DNA from: Stomoxys calcitrans
Taxonomy: Eukaryota; Arthropoda; Insecta; Diptera; Muscidae
DNA length: 64,000 bases
Direction of reading: 5' to 3'
NCBI RefSeq assembly: GCF_963082655.1
Contig: NC_081552.1
Span: forward strand, 120,764,907 to 120,828,906
The notes below the pieces were generated by a model, which worked only from the letters and a program-made list of their open reading frames with translations, searched no databases and was not told where the DNA came from. The stretch's first letter is position 1, and each line of letters starts with the position of its first letter. This document shows, one piece after another, positions 45,159 to 56,890 of this stretch. The position numbers were made by a program, and so were the translations under genes.

Positions 45159-46177
45159 TTAGTATACAACCCCTTCAGACTTGTTGAGGTCTGCGAGACA
45201 GCCGGAGTTTAATACGAATACTGCATGTCTTCGGTCACCATCATCCTCATCCAATCTACCAATCTTCCAGTCGGTGGTTGAAAGATTAGGATTACATTCC
45301 CTTAGTTTTCCAAGTATCGCTTCAGGATCTGAGAGAATCCTTGGTATCCAAGCATGCGCCATTGGTCGAGAAGGAATATCTTCCTTCTTGACTAAATCTA
45401 GTGCTGCACCTGGCCAGATCTCACCAATCTTTTTTAGCGCACAATGATACATTTCAATTGAGCGTTGATTACCGAAGGCAATTAGTCTGTATCGGCTTCG
45501 ATACCAGCCTGCATCGTCACAAACTGGAGGACACCCAGGAAATTCCGCAAGAACATCGGAGTATACTGGTGACAGTCCATTGACTATCCCAATCCAATTA
45601 TGCCTAGGTATGCAGCTCTGTTCTTCTCCCTTGTCGACAACTATCATCACCAAACTGTCCCTAGCGACATTAGCAAAGGTTCTTGATTCCATCTTACTGT
45701 TGTTCACCCTAGTTATTTTAGGCATGGGATGCCCTCCAGGTGACCGCAGCCTTTTGGCTGAATGCGGAGCAGTTTCCGAATCTAGACATGTAGTCTTTGA
45801 GGTAGCCTGTGCAACGCATTTCCGAGTCCAATTTAGGGAATCTCTCTCCCTATCAGTGAGAGTCTTACGATCATTCGCACCAAGCCTCTCAATAAACCTA
45901 AGAGCGATGCGTCTCTATTATTCCAACCTCTTAAAGAGCGTGTTGGCTTGCCGGGGAAGACCTATGTTTTAGGCAAATTATATGCATGCGAAGGAAGAAT
46001 ATGTTCGGCTTTGTCCTTTAGACTCGATCCAGGTGTCTTCGTCAAATGCCCCTGCTCACCAGTCGTCTGTCGGCTAGTGGAGCCTGGAGCAGCCGCTCCA
46101 CCAGTCGAGGTTTCAGTAGCAGACAACATGCTACGGCCTGATACCACTACCGCAGGTGTTGGGTCTTTGGAGTCCAT
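45159..46177 (-). pseudogene. LINE ORF1 with DUF4780-like domain
   Basis: ATG at 46177 (MDSKDPTPAVVVSGRSMLSA), frameshift near 45960, then LGANDRKTLTDRERDSLNW. Finally the 188-codon frame 45159-45725 has PPVCDDAGWYRSRYRLIAFG, ALKKIGEIWPGAALDLV, AHAWIP and NPNLSTTDWKIGRLDED. The order AGWY..RLIA..GE.WPGA..W.P matches the DUF4780 domain, known to me from insect LINE ORF1-type proteins. Nucleic-acid binding is a likely role. Confidence 0.7.
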
Positions 46178-46378
46178 TCTAAGCCTACTCCCGGGCTCTA
46201 GATCTGCCGCTCCACTGGAAATAGACGCAGATCATCAACCGCCTAATGGATACCTCTATCGCAGCTATCCTTGAGCAACTTAAATTTTTCTTCCAAAAAT
46301 AATGACCTATTACGAGTTAAAGGAAAATTCTTGCGGAGTGAAATAACAATACGTCCGCTCCACTCAACGGTTCAACAA

Positions 46379-47142
46379 GAACAACTTTACCGACAGTAAA
46401 ATTGCCATAAGGGCAATAACATCAAGGACGGTAAGGTCATGAACAATCTTGCAGTGTAAGAAGGAGATTAAAGCCTTTCCTGAGAATAAGAAAATCCGCA
46501 TCTTTTGGGTGCCGTGCCATAACGGAGTAAGGAGAAAGGAAAGGGCAGACGATTTGGCGGTGATGGTCAGAGGACTGCCGTCAATAAACTTGGTTAAACC
46601 GAAGCCTTTCGGGTCGACGCAGTCCGTGTTAAGGGAGTGGGTGACGAATGTGCATGCAATTTTGTGAAACAGCGAAACGGTCAGTAGACGGCGAAAATCC
46701 TATGGGGAGATCCAGATCGTGAGAAGACGAGGCTATTACTGAAGGGAAGTAAGAAGGAGGTCAGTATAGCTATTGGTATCATAACGGGACACATAGAACT
46801 ACGAGCTCACTTATGTAAAATCGGTGCGGCAAGTGATGGCATGTGTAGTGCATGCGGGGAAAGTAATGAGACGTTGGAGCATTTCCTTTGTCATTGCCCG
46901 GCGTTCGCGTCTAACAGATACCGGCATTTAGGTGGAGACACAATATCAGATATGATTACCTTAGGGGAGTGGTATTGTAAACAATTAAGGATTTTGTAAG
47001 TAGCACGGAATTCCTAACTTAAAATTTTCTTTTTTGAGCTTTCTTTATAGTTTTTACAGCCACAACATGCCGATAACTGGCTTAGGTGTATGTCCATAGT
47101 GGCATGGGGCGGATTAAGATCTGCACCGATCAACCTAACCTA
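46379..47142 (+). mobile_element. LINE-beta 3' part, right of the nested insertion (copy 2)
   Basis: Resumes the RNase H frame at TTTACCGACAGTAAAATTGCC, passes KKIRIFWVPCHNGVRRK and the Cys motif CSACGESNETLEHFLCHC (near 46860-46910), and ends with CAACCTAACCTAA at about 47142. Confidence 0.87.
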
Positions 47143-47209
47143 AAAAGTTTGAATGTTGTTTGAAAATGTTGTTGTTGTTGTTTGAAAATTTTTGATATTT
47201 TTGTTATCA

Positions 47210-47795
47210 AATAGTATTTGAATTATGGTGGCGTATGTAAGAATGTGGTTACGCTTTATTATTTTATATCTTTTATTAGATATGGTATTTTAAGTTTGTA
47301 GTAACCACAATTTTGATCTTAACAAAATTTGGCACGATATGTTTTATTTAACGTCCTAATACGGGTTCAAAATTTTATAAAATCGGTTCAGTTTTAGAAA
47401 TAGCTCTCATATATATCGCTCATCCGATATATCTTTTAAAGCTATAGTAACCATAATTTTAGCCGATTTTAACACGAGCACGAGATGTTTTATTTGATGT
47501 CCCAATACGTGTGCAAAATTTCAAAAAAAAAAAATCGGATCAGATATAAATATAACTCCCAATTTTATATTTCATCCGATATGGCCCTTAAAGGCTGAAG
47601 TACTTACAATTTAGGTCTTAACGAATGAAAATCTTACTAGGTTGTATTCAATATTACAATAAGTAAGTAAAATTAAAGTCTTACTAGATTTCAACAAAGG
47701 TTCCATGCATTAAAAGTTGTACGTAGATTCGGTGGTGTAGGGTATTACATAGTCGTCTCCGCCCAACTTTTGCCTTTTCTTACTGGTTTAATTTT
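47210..47795 (+). repeat. Family D, decayed HINE-like element
   Basis: Two to three units with CATATATATCGCTCATCCGATAT and TGTTTTATTTGATGTCCCAATA at about 125-bp spacing. The end GGTGGTGTAGGGTATTACAT then GTCTCCGCCCAACTTTTGCC mirrors the A/B 3' end with a ruined palindrome. Left end not defined; 47143-47209 and 47796-47985 are unassigned. Confidence 0.5.
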
Positions 47796-47985
47796 GAGTC
47801 TAATCGGAAGAAATATTCGTAATATAGTGTAGTATCCATATCCAAACACTCCTATGAAAAAATAGTCAAAATATTAAACATGTGATAATGCTATAGTATG
47901 AAGTCGCATCAACGTTATTTATGATACATCTCACTCCACAAGTCCTGGCAGAATTCTTAAAAATTAACGACCGAATAACACTTAT

Positions 47986-48707
47986 TAACGTGAAAAAATA
48001 TCAGCATCGTGCTCTTCTATTAAACACCATTTATTTAATCCCCATATTGCTATTGGCTTAAGCGGAGTTTACAGGATGAGGCGTTCCCCAAACACATGGC
48101 CCCAAAATAGGTTATCAAATGCGTTTTCTAATCTCAAAAACCTTTCATTTGAGCCACATATTGGCATGGTCGAAAATTTTTTTCCTTTGGGGGTGTTTTG
48201 GAAAAGGGGTGATACCCTAAACACATGGTCCTACATTTGGACATCAAATTCGTATTCTACTCCGAAATACCTTTATTTGAGCCCCATATTGCGATGGTCA
48301 CTAAAAAATTGCTGTTTGTGGGGTATTTTGGGAAAGGGGTAGACCCCCAGAAAATTGGTGGTAAGACGTCAGCTAGACAGTTGGCCCCTAATGTTGAATT
48401 AGATACGTGGTCTAACCCCAAATATCTTTAATTTGAGCCATATATTTCCATAGTCGGCAAACATGACCGACTTGGGGGGTGTTCGCTTAAATCGCACCAC
48501 CCATCTCCGAGATCTGACGTTTCTGAAAATTAGGGTAAGGGGGAGGGTCCGTCCCCCCTTCAGATATAAAAAAATGTAGTACCTTATTTTCACCACGGGG
48601 TCATTATGCACCATCTGTGAAAATTTCAAGAAAATCGGTTCAGCCGTTTCTTAGTCTATAAGGAACACACAAACATTCAAACAAACCAACAAACAAACAC
48701 AAATTGA
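47986..48707 (+). repeat. Family C element, copy 6 (left end missing)
   Basis: Starts inside the family (GAAAAAATATCAGCATCGTGC) and ends with the complete distal terminus AAAATCGGTTCAGCCGTTTC, CAAA repeats and CACAAATTGAT. An internal deletion joins AAAATTGG to GACGTCAGCTAGACAG near 48358. Followed at once by an A element. Confidence 0.78.
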
Positions 48708-50198
48708 TTTTTATACCCTCCACCATAAGATGGGGGGTATACTAATTTCGTCATTCTGTTTGTAACTACTCGAAATATTCGTCTGAGACCCCATAAAGTA
48801 TATATATTCGTGATCGTCGCGACATTTTATGTCGATCTAGCCATGTCCGTCCGTCTGTCCGTCCGTCCGTCCGTCTGTCTGTCGAAAGCACGCTAACTTC
48901 CGAAGGAGTAAAGCTAGCCGCTTGAAATTTTGAGCAAATACTTCTTATTAGTGTAGGTCGGTTGGTATTGTAAATGGGCCATATCGGTCCATGTTTTGAT
49001 ATAGCTGCCATATAAACCGATCTTGGGTCTTGACTTCTTGAGCCTCTAGAGTGCGCAATTCTTATGCCATTGGGATGAAATTTTGCACGACGTGTTTTGC
49101 TATGATATCCAACAACTGTGCCAAGTATAGATCAAATCGGTCCATAACCTGATATAGCTGCCATATAAACCGATCTTGGGTCTTGACTTCTTGAGCCTCT
49201 AGCGTGCGCAATTCTCACCCGATCAGAATGAAATTTTGCACGACGTGTTTTGTTATGATATCTAACAACTGTGCCAAGTATGGTTCAAATCGGACCATAA
49301 CCTGATATAGCTGCCATATAAATCGATCTTGGGTCTTGACTTCTTGAGCCTCTAGAGTGCGCAATTCTTATCCGATTGGAATGAAATTTTGCACGACGTG
49401 TTTTGTTATTATATCCAACAACTGTGCTAAGTATGGTTCAAATCGGTTCATAACCTGATATAGCTGCCATATAGACCGATCTTGGGTCTTGACTTCTTGA
49501 ACCTCTAGAGGGCGCAATTCTCATCTGATTGGAATGGAATTTCGCACGACGTGTTTTGTTATGATACCCAACAAGTGTGCCAAGTATGGCTCGAATCCGC
49601 CCATAACCTGATATAGCTGCCATATAAACCGATCTTGGGTCTTGACTTCTTGAGCATCTAGAGGGCACAATTCTTATCCGATTTGAATGAAATTTTGCAT
49701 GACGTATTTTATTTTTACTTTCAACCACTGTGTCAAATAAGGTTCAAATCGGTTCATAACCTGATATAGCTGCCATATAAATCGATCTGGGATCTTGACT
49801 TCTTGACCTCTAGAGGTCGCAATTATTATCCGATATGCCTGAAATTTTTTACGGCGGATCCTCTCATGACCATCAACAAACGTGTTTATTATGGTCTGAA
49901 TCGGTCTATAGCCCGATACAAATCCCATATAAATCGTTCTCTCTATTTAACTTCGTGAGCCCCAATGGGCGCAATTCTTATACGAATTGGCTGAAATTTT
50001 ACACAGGTCTCCAACATAAAATTTAATTGTGGTCCGAACCGGACCATATCTTGATATCGTTTTAATAGCAGAGCAACTCTTTTCTTATATCCTTTTTTGC
50101 CTAAGAAGAGATGCCGGAAAAAGGACTCGACAAATGCGATCCATGGTGGAGGGTATATAAGATTCGGCCCGGCCGAACTTAGCACGCTTTTACTTGTT
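48708..50198 (+). repeat. Family A HINE-like element 7 (complete)
   Basis: TTTTTATACCCTCCACCATA to TTTTACTTGTT. Regular 153-bp spacing of GATATAGCTGCCATATAAAC: 48999, 49151, 49304, 49457, 49610, 49762. GTCC tract at 48845-48880; palindrome at 50163. Confidence 0.9.
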
Positions 50199-51371
50199 AT
50201 TCCCTCCCTAGGATGGGGGCTATACTAATTTCGTCATTTTGTTTGTAACTACTCGAAATATTCGTCTGAGACCCCATAAAGTATATATATTCTTGATCGT
50301 CGTCAAATTTTATGTCGATCTAGCCATGTCCGTCCGTCTGTCCGTCCGTCCGTCCGTCTGTCTGTCGAAAGCACGCTAACTTCCGAAGGAGTAAAGCTAT
50401 CTACTTGAAATTTTGCACAAATACTTCTTATTAGTGTAGTTTGGTTGGTATTGTAAATGGGCCATATCGGTCCATGTTTTGATATAGCTGCCATATAAAC
50501 CGATCTTGGGTCTTGACTTCTTGAGCCTCTAGAGTGCGCAATTCATATCCGATTGGAAATAAATTTTGCGTGTTTTGTTATGATATCCAACAACAGTACG
50601 AAGAATGGTTCAAATCGGTACATAACCTGATATAGCTGCCATATAAACCGATCTTGGGTCTTGACTTCTAGAGCCTCTAGAGGGCGCAATTGTTATCCGA
50701 TTTGAAAGAATTTTTGCCCGAAGTATTTTGTTATGATATCCAACAACTGTGCCAAGTATGGCTCAAATCGGTTCATAACCTGATATATCTGTCATATAAA
50801 CAGATCTGGGAACTTGACTTCTTGAGCTTCTAGAGGGCGCAATTCCTATCTGATTTATCTGAAACTTTGCATGACGTATTTTATTCTTACTTTCAACAAC
50901 TGTGTCAAATAAGTTTCAAATCGGTTCATAACCTGATATAGCTGCCATATAAACCGATCTGGGATCTTGACTTCTTGACCCCTAGAGGTCGCACTTATTA
51001 TCCGATATGCCTGAAATTTTGTACGACGGATCCTCTCATGACCATCAACAAACGTGTTTATTATGGTCTGAATCGGTCTATAGCCCGATACAGCTCTCAT
51101 ATAAATCGATGTCTCTATTTTACTTCTTGAGCCCCCAAAGGGCGCAATCCTTATTCGAATTGGCTTATATTTTACACAGGTCTCCAACATATAATTTAAT
51201 TGTGGTCCAAACCGGACCATATCTTGATATCGCTCTAATAGCAGAGCAAATTTTTCTTTATATCCTTTTTTGCCTAAGAAGAGATGCCGGGAAAAGAACT
51301 CGTCAAATGCGATCCATGGTGGAGGGTATATAAGATTCGGCCCGGCCGAACTTAGCACGCATTTACTTGTT
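50199..51371 (+). repeat. Family A HINE-like element 8, head-to-tail with 7
   Basis: Begins straight after element 7 with a degraded start (TTCCCTCCCTAGGATGGGGGC) and ends with TTCGGCCCGGCCGAA..CATTTACTTGTT. About five units. Confidence 0.88.
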
Positions 51372-51848
51372 TTTTATCTATTTTGGGATTGTACAACCCT
51401 TGTGTAGCAAAACTAGCCATATCGCATAGCTTGTCATTTTTGAGGTTATACGACGTACTCAGAACATTTTGACATAGGAGCGCAATTTGTGTTGTTTACA
51501 GTAACTTAAAAGCTTTATCTTGCCCAAAATAAGAATTTACAAGAGAACATTTACGCGCAATTATTTTTTACATCTTTCGACGGTGGATTAATTCAACAAC
51601 AGTGCATTTATGAATTTAATTAAATGTTTGCCAATGAAGATCCATCAAGTGTTTATGAATGGTATGATGAATTCAACTGTGGCCGTAGTCCACTCCTACA
51701 CAAATTTCGTTGTGGTCGCCCAATTCAGTTGTTGTTCCAAAAACCATTGATGCTGTGCGCCAACTGATATTGCAAGCTCGTCATGTGACCTATCGTGAGA
51801 TTGAGATAACATTATGCATTACTGGATCCAGCATACATTTAATATTGT
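51372..51848 (+). pseudogene. Mariner fragment 3, 5' part
   Basis: Corresponds to the 5' UTR and first third of the transposase of mariner 4 (TTTTGGGATTGTACAACCC, then GAACATTTACGCGCAATTAT, EWYDEFNCGRSPLLHKF and HVTYREIEIT). It stops at 51848 and is fused to LINE sequence. Frameshifted and dead. Confidence 0.75.
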
Positions 51849-52140
51849 CAATGAGTATAAATATCTGGGTTTGAAACTCACTTATAACCGGTCTTTCAAG
51901 AAACATCTCTCGGACAAGCAACAGTCTGCGAAAATTGCAATAAACTCCACGTGGCTCCACTACATTCACAACGGAAGTATTCAGATTTCTAATAAGATAA
52001 AAATATTTCACGCTGCTTTGGCGGCTGCTCTGAACGCAATCCTATTTTACGGCTCTCAATTATAGGGATATGAACGGTATGACCAAGTAGAGAAGCTTTT
52101 CAGGTTTTTTTTTTTTTGTCAAGAAACTACTGTACCTACT
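51849..52140 (+). pseudogene. LINE RT thumb fragment
   Basis: NEYKYLGLKLTYNRSFKKHL, QQSAKIAINSTWLHY and LAAALNAILFYGSQL then YERYDQVEKLFRF. The E.YKYLG motif marks the region just after the RT palm in LINEs. A stop and a poly-T run (52110) break it. Confidence 0.65.
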
Positions 52141-52167
52141 CAGTAATACGCCCAACTAAATGTTACA

Positions 52168-53102
52168 CTAGCTGGACAGGGCCCGCTCCGCTGCGCCTTC
52201 TTTTACTCTTTTATTTTATCTGAGCCCCATACGGTCACGTCAGGAAGAGAGTCCTGTTTGGTGGTGCTGGTACAGCCTTTCATATATTTCGCGCCAGTGT
52301 GGATGTTATATTGGTGCTCTTCTCCCAAATACCTTTCATTGGAGCCGTATATTGTATGGTCGGTAAATACGTCCGGTATAGGGGTGGTTTTGAGAGTGAG
52401 GCGGATCCCCACATATCAGATTCGTGCTCTGGTCTAAACTACCTTTCGATTGAGCCCCATATAATCATTATTGGTTTATATTACATTTGGCTGGTGGCTT
52501 TGGAGGTGTGGCGGCCCCCTAGATATCCCACCCATCTTTGCCACTGCCGAAAATCTCATTGGAGCTACATATTACTATAGTCGGTATATATATGTGGTTT
52601 AGGGGGAGTTTATGAGGTGAGGCGACCCTGAAATACTTGGCCATGAAACAGATACAGATTTGAGCCCCTTTTTTGTCAAAATCCACAAATGTGTCCAGTT
52701 TTGAGGGGTACGTCTCAATGAGTGCAGCGGGTTCAAGTTTTAATCTTAATGATAAGGGGCCACCTTTTTATAGCCGAGTCCGAACGGCGTGGCGCAGTGC
52801 GACACCTCTTTGGAGAGAAGTTTTACATGGCATAGTAACTCACAAATGTTGCCAGCATTAGCCCGTACTTAACCCTGAAAAAATATCAGCATCGTGCTGT
52901 ACTCTCAAATTTCGTTAATTTGAGCCCAAATTGCCGTTGGTTTAGGTGGAGTTAATGGGTTGGCACGACCCCCAAACATTTGGCCTCAAACTTGGATATC
53001 GAATTCGATTTTTACTACCAAATACTAATTATCTATCGTCATAGTGGGCAATCATGCCCGGTTTGAAGGGAGTTTAGAGGCGAACACTGAAGTAATAATT
53101 AA
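52168..53102 (+). repeat. Family C element, copy 7, with a SINE inside
   Basis: Starts CTAGCTGGACAGGGCCCGCTCC and has four to five units. It is interrupted at 52713-52861 by a SINE piece and ends at the B element. The distal C terminus is lacking. Confidence 0.7.
52713..52861 (-). repeat. SINE copy 3, partial
   Basis: Shares AATGATAAGGGGCCACC, AGCCGAGTCCGAACGGCGTG, GCAGTGCGACACCTCTTTGG and CAAATGTTGCCAGCATTA with copies 1 and 2. Truncated at both sides; no pol III boxes. Confidence 0.75.
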
Positions 53103-54355
53103 TTTTTATACCCACCACCGAAGGATGGGGGTATATTCATTTTGTCATTCCGTTTGCAACACATCGAAATATCCATTTCCGACCCTATAAAGTATATATA
53201 TTCTTGATCAGCGTAAAAATCTAAGACGATCTAGACATGTCCGTCCGTCTGTCCGTCTGTTTGTTGAAATCACGCTACAGTCTTTAAAAATTGAGATATT
53301 GAGCTGAAATTTTGCACAGATTCTTTTTTTGTCCATAAGCAGGTTAAGTTCGAAGATGGGCTATATCGGACTATATCTTGATATAGCCCCCATATAGACC
53401 GATCCCCCGATTTAGGGTCTTAGGCCCAAAAAAGCCACATTTATTATCCGATTTTGCTGAAATTTGGGGCAGTGAGTTGTGTTAGGCCTTTTGACATCCT
53501 CCGTCAATTTGGCCCAGATCGGTCCAGAGTTGGATATAGCTGCCATATAGACCCATCCTCCGACTTAGGGTCTTTGGCCAATAAAAGCCACATTTATTAT
53601 CCGATTTTGCTGAAATTTGGGACAGTGAGTTGTGTTATGCCCTTTGACATCCTCCGTCAATTTGGCCCAGATCGGTCCAAATTTGGATATAGCTGTCAAA
53701 TAGACCGATCCTCCGATTTAGGGTCTTAGGCCCATAAAAGCCACATTTATTATCCGATTTGGATGAAATTTGGCACAGTGAGTTGTGTTAGGCCCTTCAA
53801 CATTCTTCGTCAATTTGGCCCAGATCGGTCCAAATTTGGATATAGCTGCCATATATACCGATCCTCCCATTTATGGTCTTAGGCCCATAAAAGCCACATT
53901 TATTATCCGATTTTGCTGAAATTTAGGACAGTGATTTGCCTTAGGCCCTTCGACATTTTTCTTCTATTTGGCCCTGATCAGTTCAGATTTGGATAAAGCT
54001 GCCATATAGACCGATCTCTCGATTTAAGGTTTTAGGCCCATAGAAAGCGCATTTATTGTCCGATGTCGCCGAAATTTGGGACAATGACTTGTGTTGGGCC
54101 CTTCGATATTTGTCTTCAATTTGGCTCAGATCGGTCCAGATTTGGATATAACTGCCATATTGACCGATCTCTCGGTTGAACAATGACTTGTACTTGTAAG
54201 CATTTGGTCTAAATCGGATGATATCTATAGAGCTGCTATGGGGCATAAGGTATGCATTTTTCACTGGATTTTGACGAAATGTGGTTCACATATATACCCG
54301 AGGTGGAGGGTATCCAAAGTTCGGCCCGGCCGAACTTAACGCCTTTTTACTTGTT
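53103..54355 (+). repeat. Family B HINE-like element 4 (complete)
   Basis: TTTTTATACCCACCACCGAAGG start, GTCCGTCTGTCCGTCTG tract, then GATATAGCTGCCATATAGACC units at 153-bp steps (53533, 53686, 53839). End AGTTCGGCCCGGCCGAACTT and TTTTTACTTGTT. Confidence 0.9.
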
Positions 54356-54574
54356 TTTGTATTGGTTATCCACATTAAAAATCATATTTTAAAGCGACCA
54401 CTTGGGATATTACATTCTTGAAGATCCGCAGGTCCTCCTGTGTCCATCCCAATTTGAGGGCAAAATGTGTACTTTGCTACCAAAGCCCTTTTAATTCTGT
54501 CCTATTCTATCCTGATCGGCCTTCATATATTATTTCATATTATTCCTATAATATTTTTATTTTTTTTTTGTTTT
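54356..54574. other. Unassigned AT-rich spacer
   Basis: No coding sequence or repeat match seen. Confidence 0.3.
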
Positions 54575-55135
54575 GGGTAGGATAGGGGGAGTGGGATTGC
54601 ACTCTGACATGTCCTTTCATTTGAGTACAATATATTCTCGGTCATCCTACATGACAGTTTGGCGTTGCATTTATTGGGAGGAGAAGGTCGTTTTGTCTCG
54701 GATTTGTATTCTACTTTTGAATACCTTTTATTTGATACCCATATTACTTAAAGCGCTTAAAGTGTCCTGTTAGGTGGTGTTTTTGGGGTTGGGGCCTCCC
54801 GACACTTAGGGTAACATTTTAATGCCAAGTTCGTACTCTATTCTCAAATACCTTTCTTTTGATACCCATGTTGCCCAAAGCGGTGAAAGTGTCCTCTTGG
54901 GGCTCTTTTGGGGGTGGAGGACCACCCGACACTAAATGCAACATTTATATACTAAATTCGTACTCTACTGTTAATTACCTTTATTTTAATACCCATATTG
55001 ACCCAATCAGTGCACATGTCCGTTCGGGTGGGTTTTGGGATGGGGCGTCCCCCAGATTATTTGACCCCAGAATGTTTTTAGAGAGAGGCGGCCCCCCAAA
55101 CACTTCGTCCCATATTTGGATATCAGATTAGAATT
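54575..55135 (+). repeat. Family C fragment 8
   Basis: Units with ACTCTATTCTCAAATACCTTTC and GATACCCATGTTGCCC; a more diverged subfamily. It meets C copy 9 head to head at about 55137. Confidence 0.65.
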
Positions 55136-55137
55136 CT

Positions 55138-56206
55138 ACAATCCAGCCTCTTCCCAAAAACATCCTCCAAAGGGGACAAATATATGACGATAGCAATATG
55201 GGGCTCAAATGAAAGGTCTTTGGGAGTAAAGCACGAATCTGGGAAAAGTGTCTATCGGGCCACCCCACCCCCACAACACCACCCAAATAGGAAGTAATTG
55301 CTGACTTTTGCAACATGAGGCTCAAATATGAGGGTTTTTAGAGTAGAACACGAATCCGACATATGTTTTTAAGGCCAACACACTGAGTGGCCGCCCATCC
55401 CACAAAACACCCCGCAAGCCGGTCATGTTTGCCGACTATGGGACTCCAATTAAAGGTATTTGGGAGTAGACCACGTATCTGATACCAACATTAGGGACCA
55501 ACTGTCTAGAGGACTTCCCACCACCATAACAACCCCCAAATAGGACGTATTTGTTCACCAAGACAATTTGGGTCTTAAAGAAAGTGGAACTAAATATTTA
55601 TAGTTTTTAGGGCCAATACCCCAAACCGGACATATTTGCTGACTTTTGCAATAAGGAGTTTAAATGAGATTTGAAAACGAATTTGATATCGAATTTGAGG
55701 GCAATGACAATATGGGGATCAAATAAATGATATATAGATATATGAGAATAGAGTACATTGCTGATATATTTTCCGGGCTTAGTGTTTGGGGGACCACCCC
55801 AATCGCCAAAACACTCCTAAATCGGGCATATTTACCCACCATGTCAATGTGGAGCTTAAATGAAAGGTATTGGGGGGTAGAGCAAAATTGATACCCATTT
55901 TCGCAAGAATTGATACCCAAAATACCCCACAAACAGCAATATTTTTGTGACCATCGCAATATGGGGCTCAAATAAAGGTATTTGGGAGTAGAATACGTAT
56001 TTTAAGAATGGAGTACACCTTACATCCAAACTCAAATTCGTAGATCAATAAAGATCATATGGGATTCAGATAAAGGCACTTATATTGTTAAACTGTTAGT
56101 CAAGCGATATACTATCATCGTAGCATGGCATATCACTAAAAGATCTTTAATTGTCGAAAATAAATATTCCACGGAAAATTTTGCTTTATATAAGGTAAAA
56201 GAAGGT
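55138..56206 (-). repeat. Family C element, copy 9
   Basis: Minus-orientation units to the conserved AAACTGTTAGTCAAGCGATA block (56086) and TAAGGTAAAAGAAGG, where the terminal CTAG should follow but a B fragment is joined instead. Contains the intact target site of fold-back copy 1. Confidence 0.75.
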
Positions 56207-56890
56207 CGAAGATGGGCTATATCGGACTAAATGTTGATATAGCCCCCATAAAGAACGATTCTCCAAATTAGGGTCTTAGGCCAGTAAAAGCCACATTTAT
56301 TATCCGATTTTGCTGAAATTTGGGACAGTGAGTTGTTTTAGGGTCTCCGATATCATTCGTCAATTTGGCCCGGATCGGTCAAGATTTGGCTGTAGCTGCC
56401 ATATAGACCGGTCCTCCGATTTAGGGTCTTAGACCCATAAAAGCCACATTTATTATCCGATTTTGCTGAAATTTAGGACAGTGAGTTGTCTTATCCTCAG
56501 TTCAGATTTGGATGTAGCTGCCATATAGACCGATCCCTCGATTTAATGTTTTGGGCTCAAAAAAGGCGCATTTATTATCCGATGTCGACGAAATTTGGGA
56601 CAGTGAGTTAAATTAAGCCCCTTGACATACTTCTGCATTATGGCACAGATCGGTCCAGATTTGTATGTAGCTGCCATATAGACCGATCTCTCGGTTTTAG
56701 GGTTTGGGGCCATAAAAGACGCATTTATTGTCGGCGCATTTATTGTTGGGCTCTTCGACATCCTTCTTCAATTTCACTCAGATCGGTCCAGATTTGTATA
56801 TAGGTGCCATATAGACCGATCTCTCTATTTAATGTTTTGGGCTTATAAAAGGCGCATCTATTGTCCGATATTGCCGAAATTTGAGACAGA
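56207..56890 (+). repeat. Family B fragment 5
   Basis: Begins inside the family (TCGAAGATGGGCTATATCGGAC) and has about four units, two shortened. Neither end is present. Confidence 0.75.

Larger units (their letters stand above)
40908..46378 (-). mobile_element. LINE-alpha relative, near full length, nested in LINE-beta
   Basis: 5471 bp including a 607-bp fold-back element, so about 4.86 kb of LINE. From 46378 on the minus strand: 5' end, ORF1, endonuclease, RT, RNase H, a C-terminal Cys motif, and a 3' end AAACCTAACCTAA at about 40920-40908. The target duplication is imperfect (GAACTTCTTT at left, GAACAACTTT at right). ORFs carry several frameshifts, so it is dead. Confidence 0.88.

Noticed and set aside
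49438..49928. ORFs with SRSQDPRSVYMAAISGY repeats (also at 9604, 11046, 17653, 50855)
   Set aside because: Translations of family A units; found on whichever strand the element lies, with stops in most copies.
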